Shown one piece after another: positions 1-7,266 of a stretch of 37,809 bases of DNA. The position numbers and the translations under genes are program-made. Numbering within the stretch: position 1 is the stretch's first letter; every line of letters begins with the position of its first letter. Source of the stretch: an uncultured Collinsella sp. (GTDB taxonomy: Bacteria; Actinomycetota; Coriobacteriia; Coriobacteriales; Coriobacteriaceae). The notes beneath the pieces were generated by a model, which did no database searches, had not been told where the DNA came from, and saw nothing but the letters and a program-made list of their open reading frames with translations. The stretch covers positions 1-37,809 of the forward strand of contig UQHZ01000018.1 of NCBI GenBank assembly GCA_900541055.1. The letters run 5' to 3'.

Positions 1-39
1 GAGGAGGGCATTGACCTTTTGGTCATGCCCGACGATTGA
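1..39 (+). CDS. C-terminal fragment of an unidentified gene
   Basis: Reading from base 1 gives the open frame EEGIDLLVMPDD followed by TGA at 37-39. It is probably the 3' end of a gene truncated by the window edge. Only 12 residues are visible, so no family can be named, and it could be a chance open frame. A perfect hairpin lies 40 bases downstream, as expected between two convergent genes. Confidence 0.35.
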   Translation, partial: EEGIDLLVMPDD

Positions 40-78
40 ACGTCAGATTGCCGCTCTGGGGCGTTTGCAGCGTCGACT

Positions 79-108
79 GGTTGCGCGGTTTGGTAAAACC
101 GCGCAACC
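79..108. terminator. Perfect 13-bp hairpin between convergent genes
   Basis: GGTTGCGCGGTTT (79-91) pairs perfectly with 96-108 around a 4-base loop. It abuts the dapH stop codon at 109-111. There is no clear T-run on either side, so it is terminator-like, or an mRNA 3'-end stabilising stem, rather than a textbook intrinsic terminator. Confidence 0.5.
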
Positions 109-828
109 CTAGAGCTGGCGCAGGCCTTCCTCGAGACCGGTCTTGCTGTCGGTCTGGGCGTCGCGCATCTTGATGACGCGGGCAGGAACACCGGCCACGA
201 CGGCGCCGGCGGGGACGTCCTCGACGCATACGGCGCCGGCGGCAACGACGGCGCCCTTGCCCACGCGCACGCCCTCCAGAACCACGGCGTTGGCGCCAAT
301 CATGACATCATCCTCGATGATGACGGGCGTGGCGCTCGCGGGCTCAACGACGCCTGCCAGTACGGTGCCGGCGCCGATGTGGCAGTTCTTGCCCACGGTT
401 GCGCGGCCGCCCAGGACGGCGCCCATATCAATCATGGAGCCTTCGCCGATGACGGAGCCGATGTTGATGATGGCGCCCATCATGATGACGGCGCGATCGC
501 CAATCTCGACACGGTCGCGGATGATCGCGCCCGGCTCGATGCGGGCGTTGATACCCTTGAGGTCGAGCATGGGCACGGCGGAGTTGCGGCAGTCGTTCTC
601 TACGTCGTAGTAGTCGATGGAGTCGGCGTTGGCGTCGAGGATTGCCTTGAGCTCATCCCAGTCACCAAAGACGGTCTTGCCACGACGACCGCCGTAGACG
701 TGCGCATTGCCCCACTGGACCTTCATGCCCGGCTTTTCGCGCACGTACAGTTTGACGGGCGTTTTCTTGGGCGCGGTTGCGATGTAGTTGATAATCTCCT
801 GTGCATCCATCTCGGCTGCATTACTCAT
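109..828 (-). CDS. dapH: Tetrahydrodipicolinate N-acetyltransferase
   Basis: This 239-residue protein should transfer an acetyl group from acetyl-CoA to tetrahydrodipicolinate, the first committed step of the acetylase branch of DAP/lysine synthesis. The N-terminus (DAQEIINYIATAPKKTPVKLY) matches the DapH/YkuQ family, and residues about 90-215 are left-handed beta-helix hexapeptide repeats (IEPGAI, IGDRAV, IGEGSM, IGAGTV) ending in VVAGVPARVIK. Length matches the family (about 236). A strong AAAGGAGA precedes the ATG. It is the last gene of the minus-strand operon, 39 bases after dapB. It implies the acetylated rather than the succinylated or direct dehydrogenase route. Confidence 0.93.
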   Translation of the reverse strand: MSNAAEMDAQEIINYIATAPKKTPVKLYVREKPGMKVQWGNAHVYGGRRGKTVFGDWDELKAILDANADSIDYYDVENDCRNSAVPMLDLKGINARIEPGAIIRDRVEIGDRAVIMMGAIINIGSVIGEGSMIDMGAVLGGRATVGKNCHIGAGTVLAGVVEPASATPVIIEDDVMIGANAVVLEGVRVGKGAVVAAGAVCVEDVPAGAVVAGVPARVIKMRDAQTDSKTGLEEGLRQL

Positions 829-867
829 TTGCTGTCTCTCCTTTGAGTGGATCCGGTTGATACCTGG

Positions 868-1608
868 TTAGGCAAACATGACCTGGTCGAACGTATAGAA
901 GCCAGGCTCGCGGGTGACGAGCTTCTGCGCGGCTGCCAGGGCGCCGTTGACGAAGATCTGACGGCTCGTGGCGCGGTGCGCGAGCGTGACCTCCTCGTCC
1001 TGGCCGAAAAAGCTTACCTCGTGCACGCCGGCGACGGTGCCGCCGCGCAGCGAGTGCATGCCGATCTCCTTGGGGTCGCGCGCGCCGCACATGCCCTCGC
1101 GGCCATAGACGGGGTGGTAGCCTGCCTCGGGCTCGGCTTCGACGACGGCGTCGAGCAACAACTTGGCAGTGCCGCTGGGGGCGTCGACCTTTTGATTATG
1201 GTGCGTCTCGACGATTTCGCAGTCAAAGCCGGGCAGCTCGCGCGTGGCCTGGGCAACCAGATGGCGCAGGGCGGCGATACCGATAGAGTAGTTGCCCGAG
1301 TGCATAACACGGGCGTTCTGACCCAGTTCGCGCAGGCGATCCACCTGCTCGGGCGTATAGCCCGTGGTGCCGGAAACGAGTGCGGCACCCGTGCGCTCGA
1401 CATAGGCGACAACGGCATCGAATGTCACGACGTTCGAGAAGTCGATGATTACATCGGCGGCCGGTGCGCTCTCGAGCTCGGACAAGTCGAAGCCGATCTG
1501 GGCGACGATGTCAAAAACGGGCTCTCCAGCGGTGTTGACAATGCCCTCGGCGGTGGTGCGGATGAGCGAGCCCATGCGGCCCGTTCCCATAATGACGGTC
1601 TTAATCAA
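868..1608 (-). CDS. dapB: 4-hydroxy-tetrahydrodipicolinate reductase
   Basis: DapB reduces the DapA product to tetrahydrodipicolinate with NAD(P)H. The Rossmann motif GTGRMG is at residues 8-13, and the catalytic signature ETHHNQKVDAPSGTA is at about 134-148 (His136, His137, Lys140). At 246 residues it is a normal length. The chosen start is TTG at 1606-1608, because AAAGGAG lies about 9 bases upstream. The first internal ATG (codon 7) would cut into the Rossmann strand. The start overlaps the dapA stop by 8 bases, which suggests translational coupling. Confidence 0.93.
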   Translation of the reverse strand: MIKTVIMGTGRMGSLIRTTAEGIVNTAGEPVFDIVAQIGFDLSELESAPAADVIIDFSNVVTFDAVVAYVERTGAALVSGTTGYTPEQVDRLRELGQNARVMHSGNYSIGIAALRHLVAQATRELPGFDCEIVETHHNQKVDAPSGTAKLLLDAVVEAEPEAGYHPVYGREGMCGARDPKEIGMHSLRGGTVAGVHEVSFFGQDEEVTLAHRATSRQIFVNGALAAAQKLVTREPGFYTFDQVMFA

Positions 1609-3910
1609 GCAGACCAGCTCCTTTCAGAGCATCGGTAAGTGCGGAGCGCGTGTCGTCTGTCATGGGGCACAGCGGCATGCGGTAGTTTGCCTCGATCATA
1701 CCCATCTGGGCGAGTGCTTCCTTGACGGGGATGGGGTTGACCTCGCTAAAGAGGGCATTGATGAGCGGCTGGCCGGCAATCTGGATATCGCGGGCGCGCT
1801 CCACGTCGCCGTCCAGATAGGCGCGGCACATGTCGTGCACGAGCTGCGGCTGAACGTCGGCCCACACGCTGATGGTGCCCGAAGCGCCCAGGCTCATGAG
1901 CGGCACGGTGAGGGCGTCCTCGCCCGAGTACATGCGGAAGTCGTCGGACAGCAGGTGGGCGATCTTGGCCGCGTAGGCGACGTTGCCCGAGGCTTCCTTA
2001 ATACCCATGATGTTGGGATGTGCGGCCAGGCGCTCTACGTTGCGCTCGCTGATGCCGCAGCCGCAACGGCCGGGGATGTTGTACAGGATGCAGGGGATGT
2101 CCACGGCATCGGCGACGGTCTTAAAGTGCTGGTAGATGCCCTCTTCGTTGGACTTGTTGTAGTAGGGGGTAATGAGCAGCAGGCCGTCGGCGCCCAGGCC
2201 CTGGTAGGTGAGCGACTTGGTGAGCATGGTCTGCGTGGAGTTGGAGCCCGAGCCGGCGATGACGGGGATGCGTCCTGCAACTTGCTTGACCACTGCGGCG
2301 ACAACGGAGTTGTCCTCGTCGTCGGTCATCGTGGCGCTCTCGCCGGTGGTGCCCAGGGTGAGGATGGCGTCGGTGCCGTTTTGCAGGTGGAAATCGATAA
2401 GGCGCTCGAGTGCGTCAAAGTCGACGCTGCCGTCCTTTTTAAACGGCGTAACAAGGGCGACGATTGAGCCCTCGAGATTGCGGATGTCCATGTTCTTCTC
2501 CTTCGCGTCCGCGATCTGGATGCGTTTGTTCCATTGAGCGGCGACTATCAGGCGCTCGTCTTGGGCGCGACGGCGGGCACTTTCGGCGCGCGACTTGGCC
2601 AGCAGCTCTCGGCCGCTCGGCAGCACGTCGAGCGTGGCAAAATAATCGCCCGGGCGCTCGGCGCGGCGGATGAGGTCGGCTGAGCCATCGGGACGCAGCA
2701 GGACCTCGGCGGAGCGCAGCCGTCCGTTGTAGTTGTAGCCCATGGAGTAGCCATGCGCGCCGGTATCGTGGATCACGAGCACATCGCCCATGTCGATCTG
2801 CGGTAGCTCGCGATCGATGGCGAACTTGTCGTTGTTCTCGCATAGGTTGCCCGTGATGTCGTAGGTGTCCGTGACGGGCGCTGTGGTCTTGTCGTCGCCG
2901 CCCGGCTGACCCATTACCGTAATGTGGTGGTAGGCGCCGTACATGGCAGGACGGATCAGATCGACGGCGCTTGCGTCGACACCGATATAGTCCTTGTAGA
3001 TCTGCTTTTCGTGGATAGCCTTGGTGACCAGGCAGCCGTAGGGCCCCATCATAAAGCGGCCCATCTCGGTGCAGATGGCCACATCGCCCATACCGGCGGG
3101 AACCAGGATTTCGTCGTAGGCCGCGTGCACCCCCTCGCCGATGGCGTGAATGTCGTTGGCCTGCTGCTCGGGCAGATAGGGGATGCCGACGCCGCCGGAC
3201 AGATTGATGAAGGCGACATGTGCACCGGTCTCGCGCTCCAGGCGCACGGCAAGCTCAAAGAGGATGCGCGCGAGCTTGGGGTAGTAGTCGTTGGTGACGG
3301 TGTTGCTGGCAAGGAAGGCATGGATGCCAAAATTCTCGGCGCCCTTGGCCTTGAGCATGCGGAAAGCCTCAAAGAGCTGCTCGGTGGTCATGCCGTATTT
3401 GGAGTCGCCGGGGTTATCCATGATGCCGTTGGAGAGCTGGAACAGGCCGCCTGGATTAAAGCGGCAGCTGACCGTTTTGGGGATGGGCCCCGCAACACGC
3501 TCAAAGAACTCGATGTGGCTGATGTCGTCAAAGTTGACGATGGCACCCAGCTTGTTGGCGAGCTCAAAGTCGGCAGCCGGCGTGTCGTTGGAAGAGAACA
3601 TGATGTCGTGTCCCGTGATGCCCAGCGAGCGGGCGATCATGAGCTCGGTATAGCTCGAGCAATCGCAGCCGCAGCCGTATTCGTTGAGAATGGAGATGAG
3701 CGCCGGGTTGGGGTTGGCCTTGACGGCAAAGTATTCCTTAAAGCCCGGGTTCCATGCAAAGGCGTCGCGCACTTCTTGCATGTTGCGGCGGATGCCCGCC
3801 TCGTCGTATAGATGAAACGGCGTGGGGAACTGCTCGACGATATGCTCGAGTGTCTCCTTGTCCACAAACGGCTGCTTGGCCGCATATGCCTCGTTGGGGG
3901 TCAATGCCAT
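1601..3910 (-). CDS. lysA-dapA: Fused diaminopimelate decarboxylase / dihydrodipicolinate synthase
   Basis: One uninterrupted 769-residue frame carries two enzymes from opposite ends of the lysine pathway. Residues about 1-430 are a fold-III PLP decarboxylase of the LysA family: AVKAN with Lys64 as the PLP lysine, SGGVGIPY, EMGRFMMGP, GNLCENND and HDTGAHGYSMGYN. Residues about 474-769 are a full-length DapA (296 residues counted from its own Met): GTTGES, ILYNIPGR with Tyr137 and Lys165 of IKEASGN, by analogy with E. coli Tyr133 and Lys161. About 40 charged residues link them and no stop codon separates them. A strong internal ribosome site allows DapA to be made separately. The start at 3910 has GAGG 10 bases upstream. 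It is the first gene of the riboswitch-controlled operon. Confidence 0.88.
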   Translation of the reverse strand: MALTPNEAYAAKQPFVDKETLEHIVEQFPTPFHLYDEAGIRRNMQEVRDAFAWNPGFKEYFAVKANPNPALISILNEYGCGCDCSSYTELMIARSLGITGHDIMFSSNDTPAADFELANKLGAIVNFDDISHIEFFERVAGPIPKTVSCRFNPGGLFQLSNGIMDNPGDSKYGMTTEQLFEAFRMLKAKGAENFGIHAFLASNTVTNDYYPKLARILFELAVRLERETGAHVAFINLSGGVGIPYLPEQQANDIHAIGEGVHAAYDEILVPAGMGDVAICTEMGRFMMGPYGCLVTKAIHEKQIYKDYIGVDASAVDLIRPAMYGAYHHITVMGQPGGDDKTTAPVTDTYDITGNLCENNDKFAIDRELPQIDMGDVLVIHDTGAHGYSMGYNYNGRLRSAEVLLRPDGSADLIRRAERPGDYFATLDVLPSGRELLAKSRAESARRRAQDERLIVAAQWNKRIQIADAKEKNMDIRNLEGSIVALVTPFKKDGSVDFDALERLIDFHLQNGTDAILTLGTTGESATMTDDEDNSVVAAVVKQVAGRIPVIAGSGSNSTQTMLTKSLTYQGLGADGLLLITPYYNKSNEEGIYQHFKTVADAVDIPCILYNIPGRCGCGISERNVERLAAHPNIMGIKEASGNVAYAAKIAHLLSDDFRMYSGEDALTVPLMSLGASGTISVWADVQPQLVHDMCRAYLDGDVERARDIQIAGQPLINALFSEVNPIPVKEALAQMGMIEANYRMPLCPMTDDTRSALTDALKGAGLLD
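2489..2503 (-). promoter_or_regulatory. dapA: Internal ribosome binding site and ATG for DapA
   Basis: AAGGAG (2498-2503) lies 6 bases before ATG (2489-2491), inside the lysA-dapA frame, exactly where the DapA domain begins (MDIRNLEG). This supports initiation of a free 296-residue DapA (1601-2491) in addition to the fusion protein. Whether both products are made cannot be read from the sequence. Confidence 0.7.
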
Positions 3911-3920
3911 GTCCCGTAAA

Positions 3921-3969
3921 CCTCGCTATCCAGACGGCGCCATCTGCGCATCGAATCCGCATAGCGTGG
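3921..3969 (-). promoter_or_regulatory. Candidate expression platform of the lysine riboswitch
   Basis: The segment between aptamer and lysA start contains GTCTGGATAGCG (3924-3935) directly before the GAGG ribosome site (3921-3924). It can pair over 12 positions (one G-T) with the P1 3' strand CGCTATCCGGAC (3977-3988). Alternatively ATAGCGAGG can pair with CCACGCTAT (3961-3969), which would hide the GAGG. These exclusive pairings suggest lysine-dependent masking of the ribosome site. This is inference from base pairing only. Confidence 0.45.
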
Positions 3970-3981
3970 ACCCAATGTCCG

Positions 3982-4140
3982 GATAGCGCTCCCGCATTGC
4001 TGCAGACAGTCCTGTGGGTGTTTCCCACAGGCCCACCAGGTTGTTCGTGCCCGAAAAACCCAGTTCGGCGGGTTTCGCCTCCCCACGGGGTCAAAGCCTG
4101 CCGGCTCGCCCGCGGCTCTTCGTGCCCGCGCCTCTATCAA
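3982..4140 (-). promoter_or_regulatory. Lysine riboswitch (L box) upstream of lysA-dapA
   Basis: Read on the minus strand, the leader carries lysine aptamer landmarks in order: GATAGAGGCGC opening P1 (4128-4138), GGGGAGGCG (4076-4084) followed by CGCCGAA (4064-4070), a perfect 8-bp hairpin CCTGTGGG/CCCACAGG (4011-4031), the conserved ACTGTC segment (4005-4010), and GGAGCGCTATC closing P1 (about 3982-3992). The order matches the B. subtilis lysC leader as I recall it. It lies 72 bases before a lysine biosynthesis gene, which fits. No terminator T-run follows, so control is probably at translation initiation. Confidence 0.8.
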
Positions 4141-4142
4141 GT

Positions 4143-4195
4143 GGTAAAGACCCTATCACGTTGCACTTTACCAAACAAGAGTATTCGTATATAAC
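4143..4195 (+). promoter_or_regulatory. Promoter of the M20 gene overlapping an inverted repeat
   Basis: TTTACC (4167-4172) and TATAAC (4190-4195) are 17 bases apart and read toward the M20 hydrolase. The -35 overlaps one arm of a perfect 7-bp inverted repeat, GGTAAAG (4143-4149) and CTTTACC (4166-4172). Because the divergent lysine operon starts here too, the repeat could be an operator shared by both directions. Confidence 0.45.
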
Positions 4196-4288
4196 GTTTA
4201 AAAAATGCAGCAATATGCTGGAAACATGTGTGCCACAATCCTGTATCACAATAAGTTGCAACAGATGTGCCTCACGAAGGGATTCTCT

Positions 4289-5476
4289 ATGACCGAGCTC
4301 CAAGAACTCCGTCGCTATCGCCGCGATCTCCATCGCATTCCGGAGCTCGATTTCGATCTTCCGCAGACTATCGCCTATATCGAGGGCGTGTTGGCGCCGC
4401 TCGCTTGCGAGGTGACCCATCCGTGTCCCAGCTGCGTCTGCGCTTTCTTCGACGCTGGCGTTGGTGCCGCGCGTGCCACGGCGATTCGCGCCGATATGGA
4501 TGCGCTGCCCATCGCGGAGGCGACGGGAGCGGCCTTTGCCTCGATCCATCCCGGCAAGATGCACGCTTGCGGACATGATGGACACATGGCCATGGCACTT
4601 GCCGCCGCGACGTATGTCGACCGTACGATTCGCGAGCAGCCGGGCGCCATGAGGCGCAACGTTCTCTTTGTGTTCCAGCCGGCCGAGGAAACGACCGGTG
4701 GTGCCAAGACGGTATGCGAGAGCGGTGTGTTCGAGCGCTATGGGGCTGACCGCATTTTTGGCTTCCATGTGTGGCCCGATCTGCCTGCCGGCACGTTGGC
4801 GAGTTGTTCCGGTCCGCTGCTGGCGCGTTCGAGTGAGACACATATTCATATTCACGGGACGAGCATCCATATCGCTAAGACCTATGGCGTTCCGGTCGAG
4901 GAGTCGCACGATGCGGCGCTGGCTGCTGCCAAGTTCTTGGTTGCCGAGCGCGAACTGATGGACGAGCTGGGCACCGACGAGCCCTGTATCGGTAAGTTTG
5001 GTCTGCTGCAGGCCGGTACCGTCTGCAACGCGGTGGCGGGGGAGGCCCATGTTGCCGGCAGTCTGCGTGTGTTTACGGACGACATGTTCGACCGTGCGCG
5101 TGAGGGCGTGCGCCGCGTGCTTGATGAGGCATGCGCTGCAACGGGCTGCACGTACGATCTCGACTTTGCCGAGGGCTATCCGCCGGTCGACAACGACCCC
5201 GAGTTGTTCACTCGCATTGCACCGGCTTTGCCCGAACTACAGCTCGTAGATGAGCCTTTGCTGATTGCCGAGGACTTCGCCTTCTATCAGCGCCATCTGC
5301 CGGGCGTGTTCTTCTTGCTGGGCACGGGCGTGCCGGAGGCGCAAGAAAACCCGATCGACGCAGACAGCTGCCCAGCTTATGCGACGAGCGCCCTTCACAC
5401 TGATACCATGCTCTTTGACGAGGAAACCCTACTCAAGGGCCTCGATGTCTACAAACGATTGCTTGACTTGGAGTGA
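4289..5476 (+). CDS. M20D amidohydrolase, likely N-acetyl-diaminopimelate deacetylase
   Basis: This 395-residue metal-dependent amidohydrolase belongs to the M20D group (hippurate hydrolase, IAA-amino acid hydrolase, DapL). Visible motifs are RADMDALPI (about 68-75), the metal site HACGHDGH (92-99) and QPAEE (130-134). GAAGGG lies 7 bases before the chosen ATG; an upstream in-frame extension lacks a ribosome site. It is divergent from an operon containing dapH, whose pathway needs a deacetylase of this family, so DapL activity is the best guess. A generic N-acyl amino acid hydrolase cannot be excluded. It is followed immediately by a small membrane protein gene. Confidence 0.75.
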   Translation: MTELQELRRYRRDLHRIPELDFDLPQTIAYIEGVLAPLACEVTHPCPSCVCAFFDAGVGAARATAIRADMDALPIAEATGAAFASIHPGKMHACGHDGHMAMALAAATYVDRTIREQPGAMRRNVLFVFQPAEETTGGAKTVCESGVFERYGADRIFGFHVWPDLPAGTLASCSGPLLARSSETHIHIHGTSIHIAKTYGVPVEESHDAALAAAKFLVAERELMDELGTDEPCIGKFGLLQAGTVCNAVAGEAHVAGSLRVFTDDMFDRAREGVRRVLDEACAATGCTYDLDFAEGYPPVDNDPELFTRIAPALPELQLVDEPLLIAEDFAFYQRHLPGVFFLLGTGVPEAQENPIDADSCPAYATSALHTDTMLFDEETLLKGLDVYKRLLDLE

Positions 5477-5478
5477 CG

Positions 5479-5802
5479 ATGGAACGACGTCGACAGTCTG
5501 CCGTGTATAGTCCGGGTGGGTGCGGGTGCGGCTTGCTGCTGCTCCCGGTTATTGCTGTGAGCATTGGCGTGATGTTTGCGCTTGCTGGACTGGCGGCAGC
5601 GGCACTTGTGCTGTTGATTGTGGCCATTGGCGTGACGATTTGGCTCTGCCGCAATCGCGAGCAACGCCGTGCCGACGGTAACACCAATGTCGGCTGGGTC
5701 GTCTTCCTGATTATTGCGTACCCGCTGAGCATCAGTTACTTGGCGTTCTTTATCCTGCTGCTCATCAGCACCTTTACTGGGGAATCCGTCACGGTGGGGT
5801 AG
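5479..5802 (+). CDS. Small membrane protein, unknown function
   Basis: This is a 107-residue hydrophobic protein with a short basic N-terminus (MERRRQS), a Gly/Cys-rich segment GGCGCG, and two to three membrane segments (about 17-37, 39-56 and 70-93). No family was recognised. GGAG lies 5 bases before the ATG, inside the end of the M20 gene, so the two are probably co-transcribed and translationally coupled; a GTG at 5473 overlapping the upstream stop is an alternative start. A strong terminator follows. Confidence 0.7.
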   Translation: MERRRQSAVYSPGGCGCGLLLLPVIAVSIGVMFALAGLAAAALVLLIVAIGVTIWLCRNREQRRADGNTNVGWVVFLIIAYPLSISYLAFFILLLISTFTGESVTVG

Positions 5803-5833
5803 GCTTCGACAAGCTTCTTGAGGATGAAACGAA

Positions 5834-5872
5834 AAAGGGGTCGGATGGGCGTTTTGCCCATCCGACCCCTTT
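5834..5872. terminator. Bidirectional intrinsic terminator
   Basis: A perfect 17-bp stem (5834-5850 with 5856-5872) has a 5-base GTTTT loop, flanked by A-rich and T-rich ends. It sits between the convergent small membrane protein and MFS genes and can serve both strands. Confidence 0.9.
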
Positions 5873-5895
5873 CGCACGGTAGTTAATTCGGTCTC

Positions 5896-7215
5896 CTACT
5901 TTGCTGCCTCGCGGCGAGCGACCTCGTCGATCAAGATGGCATCGCCGTGCTTGGCGGCGGCAATGCTCGCGGCCATAAACATGCCCATTGCCGTGATGTA
6001 GGCGAAGAGCATCGACGGCGCCACGTCCATAACGATGCCGGAGAGAATCGGTGTCGCCACCTGAGCCGCCATGCTCACGGTGTAGTAGTAACCGGAGTAG
6101 CGGCCCACGCTTTGGGAGCTGCAGCACTCCAGAATCATCGTGTACACGCACAGGTCCACGCCGCCCAGCGCAACGCCCATCAACAAAAAGACGCCGTACA
6201 GCACGGGCGAGAAACCGGGTGCCAGCCAAAGAAGCGCGGGGCATAAAACAATGATGACGGCGGTGCCCAGGGCGACCTTTTTACGGCCGATTTTGAGCGA
6301 AAGATTTGCCAAGGGTACGTAGCTTAGCAGCGCGCCTGCAATCGTCACGATATTGATGATGGCATAGGAACCGCCCTCCATGCCGTAGAACATATCGGCA
6401 TAGCGGCTGATATTGGTGGTCATGGCGTTATAGCTCATGTAATAGAAAAACGTTGCGGCGAGCAGCATGATGATGGAGCGGCGTACGCCGGCGTCTGCAA
6501 TGCGATTTTTACCGCCGGCCTCGGGGGAGTCATCTTTGTCAATCTGATCCTCGTCGATGCCCATGGACAGCGATTTCTCGCGCATCTTTTCGACGAGGGC
6601 GGGCTCACGGACAAAGACGCCGTAGACAACGGCCGACACGAGGATAAAGGCGGTCTGCAAGATAAAGAGCGGGAGATAATCGGGTTTGTCGGCCTTGGGA
6701 ACCATGACCGAGATGGCGACGAGCATAAGGCCCGTTCCCGCATAGCCGACGATCTTTTCGATCGAGTCCGCCTTGGTTCGCAGTGGGCGAGGCGTAATAT
6801 CGGCCACGATGGCAACCGTCATGGTGCGGTAGGCGCATATTGCCAAAAGCGTGAGGATAATCGCGCCAATGAGCAGAGGTAGGCTGCCCATGTTGTTGGC
6901 AATCGCGATGAGCGGGACGGAGAGCATTGCTACCGCGGAGCCGCCCAAGATAAAGGGCGTTCGGCGCCCGAGTTTGCTTGTGCAACGGTCCGAGAGGATG
7001 CCAAAGAGCGGAAGCAGGAACAGGCCAAAGACATTATCGATGGCCATGATCGCGCCGGTGAGCGAGTTGGATAGGCCAAAGGTCCCTGTGAGCATCTTGG
7101 GAACGATGCCGTCGTAGACCTGCCAAAAACTGATCATGCCCATAAAGGGTAGGGAGGCGAGGGCGACGGCCTTGGTGTCGAGCCGGGCCGCCCGCTTAAG
7201 ATTTGGTTGGGTCAT
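5896..7215 (-). CDS. MFS transporter, GPH/SLC45-like
   Basis: A 439-residue protein with about 12 membrane segments. The loop after TM2, LFGILSDRCTSKLGRRTPFI, resembles the glycoside-pentoside-hexuronide and SLC45-like groups of sugar or organic-solute symporters. A central charged loop (about 215-250) separates the two halves. AGGAG lies 7 bases before the ATG. It is the last gene of the minus-strand cluster with M20 peptidase, aconitase X and a flavin reductase, so it probably imports their substrate. A terminator-like hairpin precedes it, so its expression may be lower or partly independent. The substrate is unknown. Confidence 0.85.
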   Translation of the reverse strand: MTQPNLKRAARLDTKAVALASLPFMGMISFWQVYDGIVPKMLTGTFGLSNSLTGAIMAIDNVFGLFLLPLFGILSDRCTSKLGRRTPFILGGSAVAMLSVPLIAIANNMGSLPLLIGAIILTLLAICAYRTMTVAIVADITPRPLRTKADSIEKIVGYAGTGLMLVAISVMVPKADKPDYLPLFILQTAFILVSAVVYGVFVREPALVEKMREKSLSMGIDEDQIDKDDSPEAGGKNRIADAGVRRSIIMLLAATFFYYMSYNAMTTNISRYADMFYGMEGGSYAIINIVTIAGALLSYVPLANLSLKIGRKKVALGTAVIIVLCPALLWLAPGFSPVLYGVFLLMGVALGGVDLCVYTMILECCSSQSVGRYSGYYYTVSMAAQVATPILSGIVMDVAPSMLFAYITAMGMFMAASIAAAKHGDAILIDEVARREAAK

Positions 7216-7234
7216 GCTGGTTCTCCTGGTCGGT

Positions 7235-7266
7235 AAAAACGGGGAGGGGCGCTATCGGCCCCCGTT
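7235..7266 (-). terminator. Terminator-like hairpin between M20 peptidase and MFS gene
   Basis: On the minus strand AACGGGG (7260-7266) pairs with CCCCGTT (7238-7244), with partial GC pairing inside, and is followed by TTTTT (rc of 7235-7239). It directly follows the M20 stop codon, so it could reduce read-through into the transporter gene. Confidence 0.65.

Noticed and set aside
2489..2640. lysA-dapA fusion caused by a visible frameshift
   Set aside because: Both domains and the linker are in the same frame with no disrupted motif; an undetected sequencing error in the linker remains possible but is not visible.
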